A DNA stretch of 9,674 nt from Clostridiales bacterium (GTDB taxonomy: Bacteria > Bacillota > Clostridia > Oscillospirales > Oscillospiraceae): NCBI GenBank assembly GCA_003516765.1, contig DPCD01000009.1:4508-14181 (forward strand). The letters are read 5' to 3'. The notes under the pieces were generated by a model. It was given only the letters and a program-made list of their open reading frames with translations. It was not told the DNA's origin and did not search any database. Below, in pieces: positions 5,543-9,674 of the stretch. Position numbers and translations under genes: made by a program. Numbering within the stretch: the first letter of the stretch is position 1; each line of letters opens with the position of its first letter.

Positions 5543-6571
5543 TTACTTTTCTTCTTTGCTCTGCGCGAGAACCTGCCAGTAATCCTTGTAATTTGCCTGC
5601 AGAAGCTCAGGCGTGTTGAGCCCGTAGGGGCACTTCGACGTGCAGTGCCCGCAGTGCCTGCATTCTTCAATCCGGTGCATCTTCTGCTGCCACTGCTCGG
5701 TCAGCCATTCCTTCGCGGGCGCTCTGCGAAGCATCAGAGACATGCGCGCACACTGGTTGATTTCAATCCCTGCCGGGCACGGCATGCAGTAGCCGCAGCC
5801 GCGGCAGAACTCGCCGCAAAGCTCCCGGCGGTCGCGCTCGATCGTTGCGCGGCGCTCGTCCGTCAGCTCCGTACCCTCGCGGATGCACTGCAAAAACTGG
5901 TCCAGTTCCTGCTCGCGCTGCACGCCCCAGATCGGTACAACGCCTTCCTGCTGCGCCATCCATGCCGCTGCCGTGAAGCCGTCGCGAATGAGACCTCCTG
6001 CCATGCCCTTCATCGCGATGAAGCCCATGTCTTTCTCGCGGCACTTCCGGACCAACTCCAGCTCCTGCTCTCCGGCAAGATAGCTGAACGGGAACTGCAG
6101 CGTCTCATAAAGTCCGGAGTCAATCGCCTCGTGCGCCACGGCAAGGCGGTGGTTCGTGATGGAAATGTGGCGGATTTTGCCCTGTTTTTTTGCCTCCAGC
6201 GCCGCGTCATAGAGTCCGTCGTCTCCGCCCGGCTTCGGACAGAACGCCGGATTGTGGAACTGGTAAATGTCGATGTAGTCGGTCTTCAACGTGCGAAGGC
6301 TGGTCTCTAAATCCTTCCAGAATTCGTCCGCATTCTGCGCAGCGGTCTTTGTCGCAAGGACGATTTTGCCGCGCATCGCCGAAAATGCCGCGCCGACCTT
6401 CTGCTCGCTGTCGGAATACGCGCGTGCGGTGTCGAAGAAGTTGATGCCTCCGTCATATGCCTTGTGCAGAAGCCTTACCGCTTCCTGCTCGCTGATGCGC
6501 TGGATGGGCAGGCAGCCAAATCCGTTTTTCTCAAGAACCAGTCCGGTTTTTCCGAAAGTAATCTGATGCAT
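5543..6571 (-). CDS. Aldo/keto reductase with C-terminal dual Fe-S cluster motifs
   Basis: 342-aa protein with two parts. Residues 1 to about 245 form an aldo/keto reductase TIM barrel with the full tetrad: Asp47 and Tyr52 (FFDTARAYSDSE), Lys75 (ATKT) and His106 (YQFHN). Such enzymes reduce carbonyls with NAD(P)H. The tail carries two cysteine clusters: Cys256-259-262-265 (CRGCGYCMPCP, with Cys274 further on) and Cys304-307-310-314 (CRHCGHCTSKCP), ferredoxin-like motifs expected to bind [4Fe-4S] clusters. This architecture is common in anaerobic Clostridia, where electrons may be exchanged with ferredoxin or flavodoxin; a flavodoxin gene lies on the other side of its promoter region. The start is supported by GGGAGGAA just upstream of the ATG and by the family N-terminus (ITFGKTGL). 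The phosphatase gene follows 54 bp downstream. The substrate is unknown. Confidence 0.93.
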   Translation of the reverse strand: MHQITFGKTGLVLEKNGFGCLPIQRISEQEAVRLLHKAYDGGINFFDTARAYSDSEQKVGAAFSAMRGKIVLATKTAAQNADEFWKDLETSLRTLKTDYIDIYQFHNPAFCPKPGGDDGLYDAALEAKKQGKIRHISITNHRLAVAHEAIDSGLYETLQFPFSYLAGEQELELVRKCREKDMGFIAMKGMAGGLIRDGFTAAAWMAQQEGVVPIWGVQREQELDQFLQCIREGTELTDERRATIERDRRELCGEFCRGCGYCMPCPAGIEINQCARMSLMLRRAPAKEWLTEQWQQKMHRIEECRHCGHCTSKCPYGLNTPELLQANYKDYWQVLAQSKEEK

Positions 6572-6602
6572 AAAAGTTCCTCCCTCTGTGTAATCCTTTT
6601 TC

Positions 6603-6631
6603 AGTATAGCAAAAGAAGCCCGTTCTGAAAA
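6603..6631 (-). promoter_or_regulatory. Promoter of the aldo/keto reductase-phosphatase operon
   Basis: Read on the minus strand: TTTTCA (6631-6626), 17-bp spacer, TATACT (6608-6603), with a TGC extension before the -10 box. An A/G-rich stretch lies further upstream (minus strand, about 6644-6664). The promoter is back to back with the plus-strand promoter at 6725. Confidence 0.7.
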
Positions 6632-6669
6632 GCCCTCTGCGCGCCGATTTTTCCTTCTTTTTCCGCGCG

Positions 6670-6679
6670 CGGCATGCCG
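6670..6679. repeat. CGGCATGCCG palindrome between divergent promoters
   Basis: A 10-bp perfect palindrome midway between the two divergent promoters (6603-6631 minus, 6725-6753 plus). The place would suit a shared regulator site, but it is short and no regulator gene is adjacent. Confidence 0.3.
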
Positions 6680-6724
6680 TACAGCAATGCCTTTTCGCTA
6701 TTTTTGCGGATAGCTGACGGGCAT

Positions 6725-6753
6725 TTGACGAATGTCTGCGAACGGACTATAAT
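6725..6753 (+). promoter_or_regulatory. Near-consensus sigma-A promoter for the CMD pseudogene and flavodoxin
   Basis: TTGACG (6725-6730), 17-bp spacer, TATAAT (6748-6753): 11 of 12 consensus bases. It is the strongest promoter in the window and now drives a broken first gene. The intact flavodoxin downstream has no other obvious promoter, so it probably depends on this one. Confidence 0.85.
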
Positions 6754-6788
6754 GATAAAATCAACAACTATGATTGGAGGTATTTGCT

Positions 6789-7067
6789 ATGGCAGTAAAA
6801 CAGACGGCAGGACGCGAGCGGCTCGGAACGTTTGCGCCGAAGTTTGCCGCGCTCCATGACGACGTTTTGTTCGGCGAGGTCTGAAGCTGGGAGGTCAAGC
6901 TCAGCCTCCGTGACCGGAGCCTTGTGACCGTGGTTTGCCTGATGGCGCAGGGACTGGTCGATTCGTCGTTTCAGTATCACCTGATGAGCGCAAAGAAAAA
7001 CGGCATCACGGAAACGTCCAACGAGTGGTGGGAACCGGTCACGGACGAAGCATATCCGAAGCTCTGA
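6789..7067 (+). pseudogene. Broken carboxymuconolactone decarboxylase/cupin gene
   Basis: The frame opened by ATG 6789 (GGAGG 8 nt upstream) reads MAVKQTAGRERLGTFAPKFA and continues to a TGA at 6882-6884, then carries on in the same frame (LSLRDRSLVTVVCLMAQGL, YHLMSAKKNGITET) to a final TGA at 7065-7067. This is the N-terminal part of a carboxymuconolactone decarboxylase (CMD/AhpD-like) domain, where relatives have Trp at the stop position (GEVWS), so TGG to TGA is the simple reading. After KKNGITET the CMD domain should continue for many residues; instead it jumps to SNEWWEPVTDEAYPKL, which resembles the C-terminal tail of cupin domains, as in CMD-cupin fusions. This suggests an in-frame loss of the middle near 7011-7019. 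So there are two lesions, a nonsense codon and a deletion. The cupin assignment of the tail is less certain than the CMD one. The promoter and ribosome site are intact; flavodoxin follows after 20 bp. Confidence 0.75.
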
Positions 7068-7075
7068 TTGTTGAC

Positions 7076-7081
7076 AGGAGG
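7076..7081 (+). promoter_or_regulatory. Ribosome binding site that fixes the flavodoxin start
   Basis: AGGAGG lies 6 nt before the ATG at 7088. It selects the 160-aa flavodoxin and rules out an upstream extension to 6935, which would run out of frame over the pseudogene. Confidence 0.9.
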
Positions 7082-7087
7082 TTTTTT

Positions 7088-7570
7088 ATGTCAAAAGCTC
7101 TCGTTGCCTATTTTTCCGCAAGCGGCGTTACGGCAAAGCTTGCAAAGGCGCTGGCGTCCGCCACGGACGCGGATCTTTTTGAAATCAAGCCCGTCACCCC
7201 CTACACGAGCAAGGATCTCAACTGGATGGACAAGACCAGCCGGTCGACGATTGAAATGCAGGACAAGTCCTCCCGCCCCGAGATGGCGGAAACGCTTTCC
7301 TCCTGCGCGCAATACGATACCGTTTTCGTGGGCTTCCCCATCTGGTGGTATGAAGCGCCGCACATCATCGAGACGTTCCTGGAAAGCTGCGATTTAAGCG
7401 GCAAGGTCGTCGTCCCCTTTGCCACATCCGGCGGAAGCTCGATGGGCAAAACTGCAAAAATTCTCGCTCCCAGCTGCCCCGGCGCAACGGTTCTGGACGG
7501 CAAGGTCCTGCGCGCGTCCAGCTCGGAAGCCGACCTCAAGGCGTGGGTTTCCGGTCTGCATCTGGCATAA
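7088..7570 (+). CDS. Flavodoxin
   Basis: 160-aa FMN-binding electron-transfer protein of the flavodoxin fold, cytoplasmic. The N-terminal beta strand and phosphate loop are KALVAYFSASGVTAKLAKAL, with Ser10, Ser12, Gly13 and Thr15 in the FMN phosphate-binding positions. The second FMN-contacting loop is GFPIWWYEAPHII (82-94), with aromatic Trp86/Trp87/Tyr88 able to stack on the flavin. The third is PFATSGGSSMGKT (110-122). These match the short flavodoxins common in gut Clostridia, often annotated as flavodoxin or NAD(P)H-dependent oxidoreductase. It sits 20 bp downstream of the CMD/cupin pseudogene and shares its strong promoter; CMD, cupin, flavodoxin and aldo/keto reductase genes are commonly neighbours in such genomes, which suggests a former redox gene set. 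A terminator follows within 20 bp. Confidence 0.9.
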   Translation: MSKALVAYFSASGVTAKLAKALASATDADLFEIKPVTPYTSKDLNWMDKTSRSTIEMQDKSSRPEMAETLSSCAQYDTVFVGFPIWWYEAPHIIETFLESCDLSGKVVVPFATSGGSSMGKTAKILAPSCPGATVLDGKVLRASSSEADLKAWVSGLHLA

Positions 7571-7585
7571 CAATCGTGAAAATGC

Positions 7586-7607
7586 CCGGAAAATTTTTCC
7601 GGTTTTT
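7586..7607 (+). terminator. Rho-independent terminator after flavodoxin
   Basis: CCGGAAAA (7586-7593) and TTTTCCGG (7595-7602) form an inverted repeat, followed directly by TTTTT (7603-7607). It starts 15 bp after the flavodoxin stop and separates it from the ABC operon. Confidence 0.85.
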
Positions 7608-7618
7608 GCGAAATTTTA

Positions 7619-7630
7619 TCCCCCGGGGGA
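7619..7630. repeat. TCCCCCGGGGGA palindrome upstream of the ABC promoter
   Basis: A perfect 12-bp palindrome with its right end 2 bp before the predicted -35 box at 7633. It stands between the flavodoxin terminator and the promoter, where an activator or repressor could bind. No known regulator consensus is claimed. Confidence 0.45.
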
Positions 7631-7632
7631 GC

Positions 7633-7661
7633 TTAAAATCCGGCGCGCGGTCTGATAGGAT
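7633..7661 (+). promoter_or_regulatory. Promoter of the ABC transporter operon
   Basis: TTAAAA (7633-7638), 17-bp spacer, TAGGAT (7656-7661), with TGA before the -10 box. The expected transcript start near 7668 would place a small hairpin (GGCAG 7669-7673 with CTGCC 7681-7685) at the 5' end of the mRNA. Confidence 0.6.
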
Positions 7662-7714
7662 AAGAGCAGGCAGCGACGTCCTGCCGGATTTTTGAACCTG
7701 TTAGGAGATAACCA

Positions 7715-9304
7715 ATGAAAAAACTTCTTTCTCTGCTTCTGCTCGCGGCAATGCTGCTTGCGCTTTGCGCCTGCGCCGCAAGCCCCGCACAGCCCACCGG
7801 CGAAACAACTGCCGCCAATCCGCAAGAAACTTCCTCTGAAACTTCTTCGGAGCCCTCCACGCTGGTCTACGGCTCCGGCGACTACACGCGCATCAACCCC
7901 GCGATGGACGAGCACTGCGAGATCAACCTCCTGCTCTTCGACGGTCTGACCGCCCACGACGGAGAGAATAACGTCGTGCCGGGTCTTGCTGAGAGCTGGG
8001 ATTTTGACGAACAGACGAACACCTACACCTTCCACCTGAAATCCGGCGTCACGTGGCACGATGGGCAGCCTTTCACCGCAGACGACGTCAGGTTCACGAT
8101 CGAAGCCATCATGAATCCCGACAACGGCTCGGAGAACGCGCCGAACTTTGAAGACGTCGAGGAAATCACGGTGGCGGACAACCAGACCATTTCGTTCCGC
8201 CTATCCGCGCCCAATGTGGCGTTTCTCGATTACATGACCATGGCAATCCTTCCGGAGCATCTGCTCTCCGGCGAGGATTTCCAGACCTCCGACTTTTTCA
8301 GAAGCCCTGTCGGCACCGGTCCTTACAAATTATCAAGCTGGGACGTGGGGCAGGCAATCGTTCTGGAAAAGAACGAAAGCTATTTTAAGGGTCCGGCGAA
8401 CATCGACCGCATCATCTTCAAAATCGTTCCCGACGACAACGCGCAGGCAGTGCAGCTGGAGTCCGGTGAGCTGGACCTGGCGCTGCTCGATCCCAAAAAC
8501 GCGCAGAATTTCGTCGGCAAGGACGGCTTTGTCTGCTACGATATGAAAACCAGCGACTACCGCGGAATTCTGTTCAACTTCTGGAACGACTACTGGACCG
8601 AAAATAAAGACATCATCCCCGCCGTCTGCTATGCCATCGACCGGCAGGCAATTGTAGACGCCGTTCTGCTCGGGCAGGGCATGAGCGCCTACGGTCCTCT
8701 ACAGCGCAACGTCTATAACAACGACGCCGTCGAGCACTACGACTACAACCCCGAAAAGGCAAAATCCATTCTGGAATCCATCGGCTGCACGATGGGAGAA
8801 TCCGGCTACTACGAGCGAAACGGCGCGGAAATCGGCTTCGTCATCAGCGTCATGGCAGGCGAGCAGGACCGCATTGATATCGCCCAGGCTGCCGCGCAGC
8901 AGCTGCGCGAGGTCGGCATCCACTGCACGGTGGACATTCCGGCAAAGATGGACTGGGGCGGACAGCAGGCATGCCTGATCGGCTGGGGCAGTCCCTTCGA
9001 CGCGGATGATCACACCTACAAGGTCTTCGGCACCGACAAGGGCGCAAACTACTCCGGCTACTCCAACGAGAAGGTCGACGAGTATCTGACGAAGGCGCGC
9101 GAGTCTTCCGACCCGGCGGTCCGCAAGGAATATTACGATCTGTTCCAGGTCGCGCTCGCCAACGACCCGGCATACGCCTTCATCTGCTATATTGACGCCA
9201 ACTACGTCGCAAGCGCACGCCTGCATGGTATTTCCGCCGATACGGTCATGGGACACCACGGCGTGGGCATCTTCTGGAACGTCCGCGAGTGGACGCTCGA
9301 CTGA
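7715..9304 (+). CDS. ABC transporter substrate-binding lipoprotein, peptide/nickel family 5
   Basis: 529-aa extracytoplasmic solute-binding protein of family 5 (SBP_bac_5: OppA/DppA/NikA relatives). The N-terminus is a lipoprotein signal: KK, a Leu/Ala-rich core (4-17), and a lipobox with Cys20 as likely lipidated residue (Cys18 is a less fitting alternative). A Thr/Ser/Glu-rich spacer (about 22-48) would hold the domain off the membrane. Family signatures follow: LLLFDGLTAHD (72-82), VPGLAESWDFD, YTFHLKSGVTWHDGQPFTADDVRFT (104-128), SPVGTGPYKLSSW (197-209), and C-terminal GWGSPFDAD and YSGYSNEKVDEYLTKAR blocks. The length is typical. AGGAG (7703-7707) lies 7 nt before the ATG. It captures a ligand and delivers it to the permease of the ABC importer whose first ATPase gene begins 72 bp downstream. 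Peptide, nickel or another small ligand cannot be decided from these motifs. Confidence 0.93.
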   Translation: MKKLLSLLLLAAMLLALCACAASPAQPTGETTAANPQETSSETSSEPSTLVYGSGDYTRINPAMDEHCEINLLLFDGLTAHDGENNVVPGLAESWDFDEQTNTYTFHLKSGVTWHDGQPFTADDVRFTIEAIMNPDNGSENAPNFEDVEEITVADNQTISFRLSAPNVAFLDYMTMAILPEHLLSGEDFQTSDFFRSPVGTGPYKLSSWDVGQAIVLEKNESYFKGPANIDRIIFKIVPDDNAQAVQLESGELDLALLDPKNAQNFVGKDGFVCYDMKTSDYRGILFNFWNDYWTENKDIIPAVCYAIDRQAIVDAVLLGQGMSAYGPLQRNVYNNDAVEHYDYNPEKAKSILESIGCTMGESGYYERNGAEIGFVISVMAGEQDRIDIAQAAAQQLREVGIHCTVDIPAKMDWGGQQACLIGWGSPFDADDHTYKVFGTDKGANYSGYSNEKVDEYLTKARESSDPAVRKEYYDLFQVALANDPAYAFICYIDANYVASARLHGISADTVMGHHGVGIFWNVREWTLD

Positions 9305-9326
9305 ACAGCAACCGAAAACAGCACCG

Positions 9327-9353
9327 CAAGGCAAGAGAAATTCTCTTGCCTTG
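9327..9353 (+). other. Intercistronic hairpin between binding protein and ATPase genes
   Basis: CAAGGCAAGAGAA (9327-9339) and TTCTCTTGCCTTG (9341-9353) are perfect inverted copies; a realistic fold has an 11-bp stem and a 5-nt loop. No T-run follows (TCCGTGC), so full termination is unlikely. Such hairpins after binding-protein genes commonly protect the upstream mRNA from 3' decay and give more binding protein than membrane parts; that role is inferred here. Confidence 0.75.
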
Positions 9354-9375
9354 TCCGTGCATAAGGACGTGTACT

Positions 9376-9674
9376 ATGTCAAATCTGTTAGAGCTTCAGA
9401 ATCTTCATGTCAGCTATCACACCCCGCGCGGGACGGTGCAGGCGGTGCGGGGCGTGGACCTTACCCTGCAGCCCGGCGAAGTGCTTGCCATCGTCGGAGA
9501 ATCTGGCTGCGGCAAAAGCGCGCTGTGCAAGGCGGTCATGCGCCTGCTGCCCGACAATGCCGACATCGAGGGAAAAATCCTGGTCAACGGCACGGACATC
9601 GCGCCGTACCCGGAAAAGGAGCTGCAGAAGCTGCGCGGCAGGCTGTTTTCCATGGTCTTTCAGGACCCCATGAC
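9376..9674 (+). CDS. ABC transporter ATP-binding protein, OppD/DppD type (partial)
   Basis: The first 99 codons of a nucleotide-binding subunit; the gene runs off the window end. It begins MSNLLELQNLHVSYHTPRGTVQAV, the usual start of oligopeptide/dipeptide/nickel importer ATPases. Walker A is GESGCGKS (41-48), with Lys47 and Ser48 for ATP and magnesium. The Q-loop glutamine is Gln96 in MVFQDPM. The signature and Walker B motifs lie beyond the window. AAGGA (9363-9367) is 8 nt before the ATG. It lies 72 bp after the binding-protein gene with a stable hairpin between and no obvious new promoter, so it belongs to the same operon. It powers import of whatever the upstream lipoprotein binds; permease genes are expected further downstream. 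Confidence 0.93.
   Translation, partial: MSNLLELQNLHVSYHTPRGTVQAVRGVDLTLQPGEVLAIVGESGCGKSALCKAVMRLLPDNADIEGKILVNGTDIAPYPEKELQKLRGRLFSMVFQDPM

Noticed and set aside
6882..6884. In-frame TGA as selenocysteine or recoded Trp in the CMD frame
   Set aside because: Relatives have Trp here, not Cys; intact genes in the window use TGA as stop and TGG for Trp; the small CTCCG/CGGAG hairpin downstream is short and not a convincing SECIS; the frame also has a deletion.
6935..7087. N-terminal extension of flavodoxin over the pseudogene
   Set aside because: The extra 51 residues are an out-of-frame reading of the CMD/cupin remnant; AGGAGG directly precedes the ATG at 7088 and the flavodoxin fold begins there.
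1..9674. CRISPR arrays, insertion sequences, tRNAs, phage or defence modules
   Set aside because: None seen: no regularly spaced repeats, transposase or integrase domains, tRNA-like folds or defence-family motifs in any credible frame.

Overview
The window looks like chromosomal DNA of a GC-rich gut-type Clostridia (Bacillota), probably Oscillospiraceae or a related family. The reasons are strong AGGAGG-type ribosome binding sites, sigma-A promoters with a TG-extended -10 box, the family content (Thermoanaerobacter/Clostridium-type secondary alcohol dehydrogenase, CotH-like fragment, ferredoxin-tailed aldo/keto reductase, flavodoxin), and G/C-rich third codon positions. The taxon is inferred from family resemblance only. 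TGA is an ordinary stop here (several intact genes end in it) and TGG encodes Trp.

Layout. 1-1089: a zinc-dependent NADP(H) secondary alcohol dehydrogenase on the minus strand, with a hairpin at the window edge after its stop. 1156-2732, plus strand: a compact metal-dependent amidohydrolase, then a TetR-family regulator with its own promoter. 2733-2927: a regulatory gap with a perfect 14-bp-arm palindrome and a good promoter. 2928-4430: a sodium/proline-type symporter (PutP), closed by a textbook terminator. 4471-4899, minus: a short, apparently internally collapsed remnant of a CotH-kinase gene. 5036-6571, minus: an aldo/keto reductase with two C-terminal Fe-S motifs, followed by a low-molecular-weight protein tyrosine phosphatase, probably one operon. 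6725-7607, plus: a near-consensus promoter, a broken carboxymuconolactone decarboxylase/cupin gene, an intact flavodoxin and a terminator. 7619-9674, plus: an ABC uptake operon of the peptide/nickel class (lipoprotein binding protein, intercistronic hairpin, first ATPase cut by the window end).

How the genes may work together. The redox enzymes (alcohol dehydrogenase, aldo/keto reductase, flavodoxin, dead CMD/cupin gene) suggest carbonyl/alcohol and electron-carrier metabolism, but they sit in separate transcription units. The TetR gene lies directly upstream of the symporter and the palindrome between them is the obvious candidate operator. The two damaged genes (CotH remnant and CMD/cupin) both appear to have lost their middle while keeping flanking pieces in frame, and both keep good translation signals.

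I see no CRISPR array, insertion sequence, tRNA, rRNA, phage module or recognisable defence system. The most rewarding places to look are the palindrome upstream of putP and the two collapsed genes.
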